Part shown: in pieces, positions 12,101 through 24,100 of the stretch
How the letters are laid out: each line of letters starts with the position of its first letter
Position numbering within the stretch: the stretch's first letter is position 1
Source of the DNA: Gavia stellata
Lineage: Eukaryota > Chordata > Aves > Gaviiformes > Gaviidae
Length of the DNA: 64,000 bases
Direction: 5' to 3'
NCBI RefSeq assembly: GCF_030936135.1
Contig: NC_082603.1
Location: forward strand, 12,678,880-12,742,879
Made by a program: the position numbers and the translations under genes
The notes under the pieces: generated by a model
What the model was told of the DNA's origin: nothing
The model's database searches: none
The model's input: only the letters and a program-made list of their open reading frames with translations

Positions 12101-15100
12101 AGGGCACAAATCTGCTTATGCAGTCAGGCTGCAGATTTGGTGACTTATTTGTCTTAGCTTTCAACTCTTAGCATCAGCTCTTTCAAATTTGAAGATATTT
12201 GGGCTGAATTTTTTTTTTTGTTTGTGGATGTTTAGTCTACCCATTACACTTTCACCTTTAAAGGTTATGAATAATTATGAAACCAAATAAAATAGTGTGT
12301 CTGTATAAATACCAAATTTTTGTATAGGTTTTTTTTTTTTGACCTAGTGTACTACTGGTACTGATTCTCCACTCTATGATAAATCCCACTAGAACTCAGG
12401 AGGTTCAAAAGTTCTGGACCACTGTTTTATTGTTTCACTTGCAACACATGATTCAGAAAAACATTTGGTTTTATGAGCTATTCAAGCCAGTAGTCATTCA
12501 GCTAATGCTCAGGCTCAGGTACTTTCCTTGACAGGCATTTTGTTCAGCATGGGCACAAGCACTTTTCTAATGAAGAATTTCCCCCTGCCAGTGCAGAGTT
12601 TTTTCACACTTTATTCTTCATTCAAAGATCTGGAAGTGGTATTCAGTTGCAACTGATGTATTTTTAGGTCGCCATCATATGCAGAATATTGAGACTCTGC
12701 ATTGCATATTTGATAGACCCTTTTTTGTAGCTTTGAAAAAATGATAGGCAATTTTTATTGTTCTCTGTTACAGGTTTGCAGGAGCAATGGAAAGATTGCA
12801 AGCAGAGAGTGAACTTATTAACAGAGTAAATAGCACTTACCTGGTGCGGCACAGGACCAAAGAGTCAGGAGAATATGCAATTAGTATTAAGTAAGTGGAA
12901 TAAGATCTACAGAAAGTTTTCTTGTTCTCATTTATGTTTAGATAATACTTGAAATAATGAAGGAAAATTAAAACCTGTTTCAATTTATATAATAATACAC
13001 AGCCTTTAAGAGACTTAATATAGCAAAACTGAAGTTGCTGACAAAAATAACGAGGATTTATAGTAGGAAGGGAGCAATGGTTTTATAATGCTGGTGTAGC
13101 CAACAGGCCTACAAAAATGATGGTTTGGTATATTGGGTAAGAGTAAGCAAGTGTTTGGAGTGTAATGTGACCTGCTTCTCTGAAGTGAATAAGAATGTTT
13201 CATTGACTTCAGTGAGAACTTGTCGAAGCCCTTTGCATCTCAGACATTTCAGTAAAATCTGGGTTCATAAACTGTCTGGATGAAAATTATTGTCAGGGTC
13301 TTGTTTGCTTTCGTGTTGTTTATCAACATGAATATAAAGATAAGAAATACATGGGAATTCCCAATTAGAATAAGCAGTTAGTAGTGACTTTTTTTCTGAA
13401 TACAGATTACCTCCTCAGCTGCACTTTAATAAATATATTTGTTTAATTAGACGTCAACTTTGTTTTGGCACAGATATACGTTTTGTCTTAAGAATTTATT
13501 CGTATGGTGTTATGGGGCATGCCCTCAGGTAATTATTGATTGTGTCTGATTAAAAACGCATTTATATTCATAAGTTATTCATTGCCCACAGGTACAATAA
13601 CGAGGTGAAACACATCAAGATTTTAACAAGAGATGGCTTTTTCCACATTGCAGAAAATAGAAAATTTAAAAATTTAATGGTAAGCATTGATTAGGTTTTT
13701 AACAATGTGCAATTTTCTATGTAGCTGTGGCTGTTAGTGAGAACTACTTTAGTTTGTGAAATTACAGAAGGCTGTGAGAGATTTGAATTGTGTCCATACC
13801 TGCTAATAGGAAAATTTTTTATATTTATGGTTTATTCTCTAAGTGATGGTAGTATGTGCTTAAAACTACATATTTATATTTAGGACTGGACTGTATCCCT
13901 TGCAGTGATGTGGAAAAGAGGAGGAATTTGAATCCCATGCATAAGCCCACTAAGGAATTAGGCTGAATCTTGAAAGGAGAATTTGTTGTCTTTGGAAATC
14001 TTTCTCTATATAGTAATGATCCCTAAAAGTAGCTAGGTGAAGGTTCCTTCCTAGCACATGTACACATGCAGTGCTGAACATAATGATGCCTGTTGATGTG
14101 TAAGTTCAGAGGGAGAAGGATATAAGGTGCAGCTGTGTCAGAGAGCCCAGACAACCTTGGAAGAGGCTGGTCTTCCTGGTCCTGGTGTACCAGACAAAGA
14201 AGAGCAGCTAGAGAGTGGGTCTGTCTAAACTGCTACAAGCTCAGAAATGCTTCTTGGAATAATAGTCACATGGAGTCAATATCAACTAGTCTAAATTAAA
14301 GCAACTGTGTGGCTACTTCGAACTTACACTCTGTGGCAGCAAACCACTTACTAGCAAACTATAGTTATAACACACAAAAAATAGGCGCTCTCATTAACTT
14401 TCACTCCGACTATAGGCGTAGTTAATCCCCAGAAATAAGAGTTTGGTGCTATAACGGCCTAGTGAGTTTTCAGTGTTATGTCAGAGTCATCTTGTACTGG
14501 GGAAAAAATTCCTTTTTTTGACCTTTAATTTGAAAGAATTTCTTGACAGCTCATTTTGTTCAAACAAGACTCATAAATACTAGGTGTCTGAATAAATTAC
14601 CTTAGTGCATTTGTAAAATTTTACTGCTTAAGCATTTTCTGATGCATTGTGAAAGGAAGCTTGTTCAATATATTATATTTAGTGCAGTCAATTAGATTAA
14701 AACTTATGCTGCAGCCTTCCTGCACGCATATCCAAGTACTCTAAAACTATAAATAAAAATGAAGGACAATGCAAAACAAGAGTAGGGAGAGAAGCTTAAA
14801 ATCAGGAAGCCTTTGAAATGATTTTAATTTAACCACTGATACCCCGTAAAGCAAAAGCATCCTACAAGTGGTAAAAAATCAATCAGAAATCTATGCTTTG
14901 CCTGACTCTAATTGAAATAAATGCTCGTTACAATGGGAAGAACATAAATTTCCTGATGAAGAATGCACCAAGCTCTTTCTGCACCCTCATGTCTTCATTT
15001 GACACTTAAAAACCAGTGAAGTGTTTAGAGTTAAGGCTGGGGACCCTGAGATCTTACCATTGGTAGCCACAGAAATCATGGTGTTTCTCAAATGCATGAA

Positions 15101-18100
15101 GGAGGTGCCTACTTTGTCTGCAGACACTACCAATGATTCACTGGAAACTGATGAGAACATATGAGCGCTCTGAGGATCTTGACAAAGCATGTGAGCTCGA
15201 GTCGCATGCTGCCAGATATCTTCTTATGGCAATGATGCAGTTTAATGCACTGATGCAGATTTCAAAATAGAGCTGAATGATCAGAGATGCAAGTACAGAA
15301 CACAAACTTGAATAAAAAAGAAACAAAAAGAATATGCATTGTGTCAAAGAATTGAAAGTACAAAAGAAACTTCTAGTGTAAAGACCTCATTGCTACCAAT
15401 TTAGCCTTGCTAACATTCAACTAGGAAAAAGTCATTTCTTAACTCAGTTTTAGGGTATTATGAAGTCTGCCCTTGAGAGTTAAATAGACAAGTGATAGTG
15501 TAAGTACTGTTTGCATATGCTGTGGAACAACTCCTTTGTTCTGGGTAGTTCCAAAAGACAAAGTAACAGTGTCTGGAAGAAGAGAGGAACAAAAGTAGTC
15601 TGAGTAGAACTGGGAGCAGAAGACAGTCAAAGCCAGCAGCCATGGAAACCTAAAGTAGTGATCTGCAGTGACACAGTGTTCTGTACTACTTTGGAGGTAA
15701 CAAAAGTAGAACAGCTCTTGTACATAGTTTTCATAGTACATTTGAAAAACTTTCACAAGAGTGATTAAAACATGCTGAGTGTATAGCGGCCAAGGTGCAG
15801 TGAAAGGTCAGCTCTGCTGCTGATGTGAATCATGGTAGTGTGACAGACGCCCGAGGAGCCCCATCCATGCTGGCAGGGGCTACTTACCTTACTTACCTGT
15901 TTGGAAGCTTGCTACTGTGATTTGTGCAATGAATGTTTTAGAGGCCAAGTGTTTGTCGACTGTTTTCATGGAAGAATGGTGTTAAAAACTGAGCTTTTGA
16001 AAGCAACTGAATCTTTGTGACCCAAAGTAAATTTTTTTCTCACTTGGGAACCATTTTACTTATTTTGCCAAAAAATAAAATCTGTCCAGTTGAAATTCTT
16101 ACTATCTTTACCAAACAGCATAATTCTTACAGACTTATGTGGTGCAAAAAGTTAACAGAAGTATCATACTAATTATTTTTGCATTTATCCGGAAATCCTA
16201 CTTTGAATGCTCCTTACTTACGAATCACCTTCTCTGTTGCTTTGGTAATTTGAACATCTGGGTACTCAGTGATGATACATGACAGAAAATTTGATTGCTG
16301 ACATTGTAGCTTGCATGCTGTGATGATATCAGACAGCAAAGCCCAAACAGTTCTTATTCTCCGGGCCTTTCTGCTTACTTGGAGTGCCTGGCAGGTCTGT
16401 GATTATGAACTGTTAAAAGCAGGTATAGATTTTACTTAGCTTTGGACCTCTGCCTTAGAAGCAGTTTCAGAGACATGCAACAGCTCACAGTGTGGGGAGT
16501 GAAGTGCTCCAGAGTTCAGTTCAGATGATAATCTTCAGAGTGTTATCGAGAACTTACGGTTCATGCACTAGATCTTGGACTAAATAATTTGCGAGTCATT
16601 TTGTTTAGCTGGAATTAATATACAACTGATGTAGGCTGTTGTAGGCTAATAATTTTGTTAAAATTTTTTTAACTAGAAGGGTATGATTGAACACAGTACT
16701 ATTTCCTTATTTTGACCTAAGCTTGGCTTGGTCAATTTGATTTTGGAAATCTAAATGTAAGTAAGTAGAATGGAATGACTGAGTTACTGGTAGGAGTGAA
16801 GGTTTTACAGTAAATAAATTGCTTTGTGTTTGCATTTCTGAAGAGTGGAATCCCACAGTCAAATGAAATACATTTGCTTTGAATTGTCTGGTCACTTTTA
16901 ATCTTATTCTAGGCTCTGTGTACAAACTGTGTAATATTGACATTATTAGGGCTAATCCAAATGTAAGAGAGAACGGCCAGGGTTGAAGATAGCAAAGGAA
17001 TAACATGAGCTGTCAGTATTTTGATGCATGTTGCCTTCTTCAGAATAGAAACTGAAGTAACTTATCTCCTTGGTTCATAGACTATTTGAGCCAATATTTT
17101 ATATTTTCATATATGTATGTGTGCGTGTATATATAAAGTTTGTGTGCATATATAAAATATGTCTGTGTGTGCATCTGTATGTTTATATATATGCACACAT
17201 ATATACACACAGAGACAAATTTTTGGATTAGGCCCAAGGAGAATGTGACATGCTGGATTTTTCGGTCAGTGTGCACTATCTGAAAAAAAACCAAAACCAA
17301 ACCAAAAGCCCCCCAAAAAAACCACAACCCCAAAATTTTAATGGCAGAGCCATGAAAGTTTTACATGGTCCATGTATCTGCTCATCAAGTTGCTATTGAC
17401 TTATATGCAAGTTGTATGCTTTATTTTGGATCTGTGCACTTACAAATGCATTTGTGGATAAACATCGCTTATCATTGCAAAAGAAATTTGAGAAAACAAA
17501 GACAGTTACTGCTATATACTGAACAAGCAGCTGACCTTGCGTTCTGCATGACTTCAGAAAAGCAAATACATGCTTAGCCTGGCTCAAAGGAGCAATAAGT
17601 GTTGACTCTGACAATAAGGTTTTACTTAAAAAAAAACCAACAAAACCCAAAAACCAGTGAAGTGACAGTGTAAAAGCAGTCAATGTTTAGGATAGTTGAT
17701 TTTTAAAAAATAAACATGTACTGTGGGATGTTGTATTATAAAATAAGTTTACTTGTATGATAAAACTGTCATTGACTGAACACCAGAATGTTGAAAACGA
17801 TGTGATTTCAATTTCCAGTGACGTGGTATTTTTCTTTCCTGAAAGGAACTCATAGAATACTATAAGCACCACTCTCTCAAAGAAGGCTTTCGAAGTTTGG
17901 ATACTACTCTTCAATTTCCATACAAAGAATCTGAAAACTCAGTGGGACAAAGGAGTAACAGAACAGGTGGCAGCTGTGAGTATTATAAATTTTTGAATAT
18001 TATTTTCTGTCATATAAATATTAAAAGGACAGGGTACTTAGAACATCTTCATTCTCCATTTTTGACATATAACCAATTAATATGGTAATGCTTTTAGCTA

Positions 18101-21100
18101 GGACTTTTTTAAGCTAAGCAGATTCAGATCTGCCAGGAGGTTTATAAACATGTCTAGTAAATTTGTCTTGCTGCCAAACTTAAAATCTCCCTGATATTCA
18201 AAAATCTATTAGGCATGCTGGAGAGAGATTAAACTGCATCCTGCCTGTTTTTTTCAGACATTTGCATACATGCAGATACAAGTGTTAATGATATCTGTGA
18301 CAATTTCTAATCCTTAAAAAGGGATTTAAATAAATCAGTGTTGTAGTGTAGCCATATGAAGCAGCATCTCAGTAATACCACATAAATTTCTCAAAAAGCC
18401 ATTAGATTTACTGTATCATAATTATTTTTATGCCTGGCTTTTGACCTTAAATGTTACAGGCCTCTAAGCTTCTGAAAGTTAATGAACTACTGTACAATAT
18501 AAATAGCAATTAAAAAGTTTTAAAGTTTAGAAATAAACTGAGAAGATTTGCAATGCATGTGGTATCCTTTATTTAACTTATTACAACTTAGAGTGGAAGT
18601 CAGTATGATTTTTAGGACACGTACAAGTTCAGTGTTAATGATACAAACTACCACGTGGCTGGCCTCTGGAAAGTATATAATGTTTCTGTCAAAGAGCAAA
18701 TATTAGATTTGCAGTTCTGCAGACAATGGCTGTATCTTTGTACTGCAACAGATAATAAGAGGAAAATAAAAATTGATGGGGATTTTAACAATATGAAGAC
18801 TGCTGTGAAAGACCATAGAGTCCAGTCTAGTCTTTGTGATGATGAAGCTGGCTGTGTTACTTTCATTTGCTGTGTTTGTGAGCTTTTGTTTACTTGCTTG
18901 CCACCATTCCATAACATTTCTATAACTTTGGAGACTTTCTTCCTCTCCTAATTAAAGTGAAGATAATTTAGGACAGATAGATGATTGTAAGAAACAGTGT
19001 GTCTCTGTGCATTTCATTTACTCTGTCTCTGTCTTCCAATTTCTCTTTATTCCTTCCATTTCTGTTTTCTTTCATTGCTTCCCAGGACTTCTGTCAGTTG
19101 TCTCCCTGCTATGCTGTATCTCAGTACATCTCCATTCTTGCTGAATTTACCTGTCCCATCCTTTCTTCTCCCTTCAGCTTGCGATCTCCCTTTTGCTTCT
19201 CTCTTCCTCTTTTCATCTCTTGTGCTTTCCTCATCCCTTGCCTCCTCACAGCATTGAGGCTTTAATTGTTGTGAGGATATGCCCTGCTTAATTTACTTAG
19301 CATTTGGTTTTGGTTATTATTGACTCTGAGTAGAACCAATTTGTTTTCTTTACTTTCTTAGGCCAATTAGAATGAATCTATACTGTCCACCAACTTACTA
19401 GTCTGCAAGAGCGTTAGCTCAGTTGTTTCATGCTTTACAGGATAAAAGACTTACAGTACATCCTCATTACCTTCAGTCCACATACAAAAAACCCCATCTA
19501 CTTTAACAAGATCTTTTAGGCAGTATATAGAAGTGCAAGAGAAATGAGTGTGAGTTGCTCTCATTTTAGTCAAGGGGATGAGAAAGTGCATGTCTGCTAC
19601 AGTAAATATCAGCCATTTAATGTTACAAACTATGCTGGTGAGAGTGGGCAGGTTTTGTCTTAGGCCAAACTGATCAAAAACCCCTCTCAGTTCTCGGACT
19701 CCTCATATAAAATCTAATAAATTTCCACAATTCTGCTAGCCTACCTAGTTTGACTCTTGATGACACTTTTCATTTAATGGATTTGACAGTTTTCTTTTAA
19801 AGAGTTAGCATGTCCCTATGAGTGTGGTGGGTTTTGTTAGGATTTTTTTTTTAAGCAAAATTTCCGTGATTAACGACCCATCTGCGAGTCATGCTAATCA
19901 GTTTTAAAGGTATCCTGTTAGTTTTTACCAAGTTGATGTTAGAATAGCTATGTATCTAGGCTGTGTGAACCCTGCTGGGCTGAATTTGGAAAGAACTTGG
20001 TAAAATTTAGGGTGCAGTTTTGTTTAGTAGAGGAAGCAAATAAGTCATGGGGCAGTGGTTGGACATTGAGTTTGCTTCACAGCCCTCAGTGAGAACCGCC
20101 ACACAGCTGGTTTTTTGACCTCTTCCCACTTAATCTGAGTGCAAGAAAAACAGTTGTTGAAAGGAAGCCAGACAAGTCAGATGAAGAGAGAGAGGGGCAC
20201 TTTCCCTTTTTTTTTCAGTTGTGCAACTACTCAGTGTCACATTCACCATATTTTAACAAGCATGGGCCTGAAGCTAGTGAATGCAATGGCAGTTTGAAGC
20301 TGATCTTAAGGAGGTTTGGGTTTCAACTCAGTATTTTGCACTATACTATTCACATCACAGAATCAGTAAGGTTGGAAAACACCTGTAAGATCATCAAGTC
20401 CAACCATCAACCCAACACTACCGTGCCCACTAAACTATGTCCCACCATGCCACGTCTACATGTTTTTTGAACACCTCCAGTGATGGTGACTCCACCACCT
20501 CCCTGGGTGGCCTGTTCCAGTGCTTCACCACTCTCTCAGTAAAGAGATTTTTCCTAATATCCAGCCTGAACCTCCCCTGGCACAACTTGAGGCCATTTCC
20601 TCTTGTCCTGTTGCTAGTTACATGGGAGAAGAGACCAACACCCACCTCTCTGCAACCCCCTTTCAGGTAGTTGTAGAGAGCGATGAGGTCTCCCCTCAGC
20701 CTCCTCTTCTCCAGACTGAACAACCCCAGTTCCCTCAGCCACTCCTCATAAGACTTGTGTTCCAGACCCCTCACCAGCTTCGTCGCCCTTCTCTGGACAC
20801 ACTCCAGCACCTCAATGTCCTTCTTGTAGTGAGGGGCCCAAAACTGAACACAGTATTTGAGGTGCGGCCTCACCAGTGCCGAGTACAGGGGCACGATCAC
20901 CTCCCTACTCCTGCTGGCCACACTGTTTCTGATACAGGCCAGGATGCCGTTGGCCTTCTTGGCCACCTGGGCACACTGCTGGCTCGTATTTAGCCGGCTC
21001 TCAGCCAGCACCCCCAGGTCCTTTTCTGCAGGGCAGGTTTCCAGCCACTCTTCCCCAAGCCTGTCGCGTTGCATGGGGTTGTTGTGGCCCAAGTGCGGGA

Positions 21101-24100
21101 CCCGGCGCTTGGCCTTGTTGAACTGCATACAGTTGGCCTCGGCCCATCGATCCAGTCTGTCCATGACTGTATCTGGATTTTTTAATGAAGCCATCCTTTG
21201 AAAAGACATCAGCTTCTTATTCAAAACAGCCGGTCTTTAGCATATATAATTGACAGAATAAGTGGGAAAAGTATTTCTAAAAAATACGGGCTCAACTACT
21301 GTAGAATTTGACAAAGTTGTATCATTTTCTGCTGCCAAAGTCTTTGAGCTGCTGTGAAATTGAATGGCAATACCAAATTAACTTCACTTTCTAGAACAAT
21401 GTGAGAAAAGATTATATTCATTTTTTCTAATTGTCATGTTTTCATTTACCCATTGAAGGAAAGAAATCAAGTGGCATTTCAGTTTACTTGTAATTTCTGA
21501 TGAGACTCATAATAAATCACCTTGTAATGTTATACATTTTCAGGGAATTTGATTCTCCTTTCAGCATCTACTAGATTTTTAGAACAAAAACCTTCATTTT
21601 GGCTTCCCACTTCAATTAATGTGGTTGTAAAAGCTGTCAGACATTTACTTTTCTCAATATAGAAATTTAAGTTAATTAGGAAGACTTTGGGGGAAATGAT
21701 ACATTCTTTCTTCTTAATTTTCAGTCTTGGCCTTTTCTAGATATAGTATGATCAAATTTTGGTTTGCTACACAGAAAAATAGTAATTCTTACATTAGATT
21801 AGAGGGGTGATCGACCATTTAATGAAATAAAGGTAGAAGTGGAAGAAAAGTTGACATTCTTCTACAGAATAGTTTTTGGCACTTTATTCCAGTCTGCTGA
21901 TGCAGAGCACAATCATATTGAGAAATCTGAGTTTTTATGAAATTGAGATTTGAATGTAACCTAAATCATGAAGCCCAATACTATCTGAGTGACTGTTTTT
22001 CATCACCTGTAGACTAGGAGTAGGTACATTAACTAGTATCACATCATTCTACTACTTAATGCATTAACTGTGTAAAAGTATCTGTGAATAAAGTAAAATA
22101 AAACAAGTGTCACCCCAACCTTTAAGGAAACAAAAGAACCTGGCCTTTCTCTTTAAAAGCCAACATCAAACCCCTTATCAGTAGTGTTTAAAAATAGCCT
22201 AGTTATCTGCAGATATCTAGCAGGATTTCCTTGCCCACGTAGGTTTAGTTGTCCAGAATTTCACATGTAAAACCAAACCTCCAGTTATATCAGACAGAAA
22301 AATTCTTAAAAAGTTAAGATAATGTATGGATAGGAAGGGACCAGCCACCCCCTATATAGCACCTAACCTGTTTTTATTCCTGCATGCTACTTTTGCACAC
22401 TATCATTGTACTTCTGTAGAAATGAAGGCAGTTACCTGTCTCTAAGAATGGGCACACTACTTCAGTCAAGTTGCCCTTTCGGTTTGAGTAACACATTTCC
22501 ACACAGAGCTGTAACCTGGGGTTGCTAGCTCCAGTATAAAGGAGTTCCTCAGGTAACCTCGTGCATTCTTGGATAATCCATTTAGGATTAGAGGTGGAGA
22601 AAGGATCATCACTGTGAAGGATCAGAAGGGTGTGTGCAAGAGGCCCTGGAGTATGTTTCTTTTGTATTACTTTGAGATACTAACCTGAACTGCTGTTGGT
22701 TTGTGTTGTGGGTGTTTTTAAACAAATAACCCATAGCTTATGAAGGTTAAAATACAGTATCGGTCCTGTTTATTTATGCTGGTAGTTTCATTGTCACAAA
22801 CGTATCTATACTAATCCAAGTAAGATGCACAAAACTTTATCATTACCTCCACCATGGATTCTTTCTTAACTCCTTGCATAAAATAGTTCTAGTTGTCATA
22901 CCTGCAAATAAACATTTGGAAGCAAAATTATTTTGTTTCAAGTGTAGTCGCAAGAATAAATTCAGTGAAGCAGCTGTATGTGATGAATATAACCCTGCTA
23001 CATTTTTAAGGAACACTCTTGGTCAGTAATTATAGATATTATTAGGCATAATTTAGAAGCTACATTTTCATTTATCCAGTTGAGGATGGACTTCCCTTTC
23101 CAAATCACAGCTGGGAGCAAAGATCCCGACTTTATTAGGTTCTGTACACTATATATCTTCATTGCCTCTTCAAAAGAGGGGAAAAAAATGTGAGAACATG
23201 CCAACAAACTGTATTTCTGTTTGAAGTTATTTTAGTTCATTTAATCTAATTTTGTATTTAAAAATGTGTTGACCCTGGGTTTGTTGGCAGTAGAGCAAGT
23301 GCATCTCTAACCTTTCACCTGTTACAGCTGTTACAGGGACTAGGATGATGTGCTGGTTCTGCCTAGGCCAAACTTACACTTTTTTTTTTGCTTGCTTGGG
23401 GGTTTTCTCTCAAGTGAGGGAAAACTGCAAAGGCGAGCAATACTTTTTGGGCCTTAGAGGATGGATGTAGCTTAGCTGTGGAATTCCTATGGATGTTAAT
23501 GATTATCAGGGCAAAATGCAGATTTTTTTTTTCCCATGCATATTATGAGACCCCAGTTCAACTGGTACTTAGACTATATTCCTAATTAAGAGTGTGTGAC
23601 TAGTCTTCCTGGGCTCAAGGGTAATTCTTATGTATACGTGAGTTCCTGCTTTTGTACTGTTAAGAAGTGGGGCACACAAAATTAAAGAAGAAAAAAAATT
23701 CTGTTAAATCTGAAAATATTTGTAAGAGTCTGCAGTTTCAGTTTGCTTCTTGAGACCCTGAATGGGTGTCTTCTTTCTACTTTACTCTTTGAAAAATGCA
23801 GTTGTTAGAAATTAAATCATAGATCCAAATTTTCTAGTTATTATAGTCAATTTCCTTCCAGACATCCTTACTAGGGAACCTTAGTTTCCTTATTATCAAA
23901 GAATTATATAGTTAAAAAACTATTATTTAAATCTTGTGCCAATATTTCAATGTTCTTTTGCTTTTCTCTTTTTCTCTTTCTTTCTCTAAGCCCCTTCTTT
24001 GTTCTGTGGGTTTTCTTTTGTAACTCCTCCAGACTACAGCTTTGTTCCCCCTTCCTCCACTCCTTTCTGGTCAGGTACTGCTTTACTGCTTTTATATTTC

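Larger units (their letters stand above)
13680..17845 (+). other. VAV3: VAV3 intron
   Basis: This is a 4.2 kb GT-AG intron with acceptor TTCCTGAAAG. It is mostly unique AT-rich sequence. Near its 3' end are two Z-DNA-prone alternating tracts (17108-17211) and an A/C-rich low-complexity stretch (17281-17335). Frames at 15138-15756, 16707-17006 and 17393-17683 on the minus strand show no domain and are not supported. Confidence 0.88.

Noticed and set aside
17897..18088. 63-codon open frame as a separate gene
   Set aside because: It is part of the VAV3 exon 17846-17975 read on past its donor site.
18981..19265. Two overlapping plus-strand frames of 86-94 codons rich in Phe, Ser and Leu
   Set aside because: They arise from a pyrimidine-rich tract. 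Both frames look equally membrane-like, which is expected for CT-rich DNA and not for a real gene.
19825..19860. Another LTR-like GTGGTGGGTTTTG motif
   Set aside because: Too short and low-complexity; no matching terminal sequence nearby.
23340..23530. Possible decayed endogenous retroviral LTR end (TGTGCTGGTTCTGCC start)
   Set aside because: Only about 12 bases resemble the start of some avian LTRs as I recall them. No second end, target duplication or internal region is visible.
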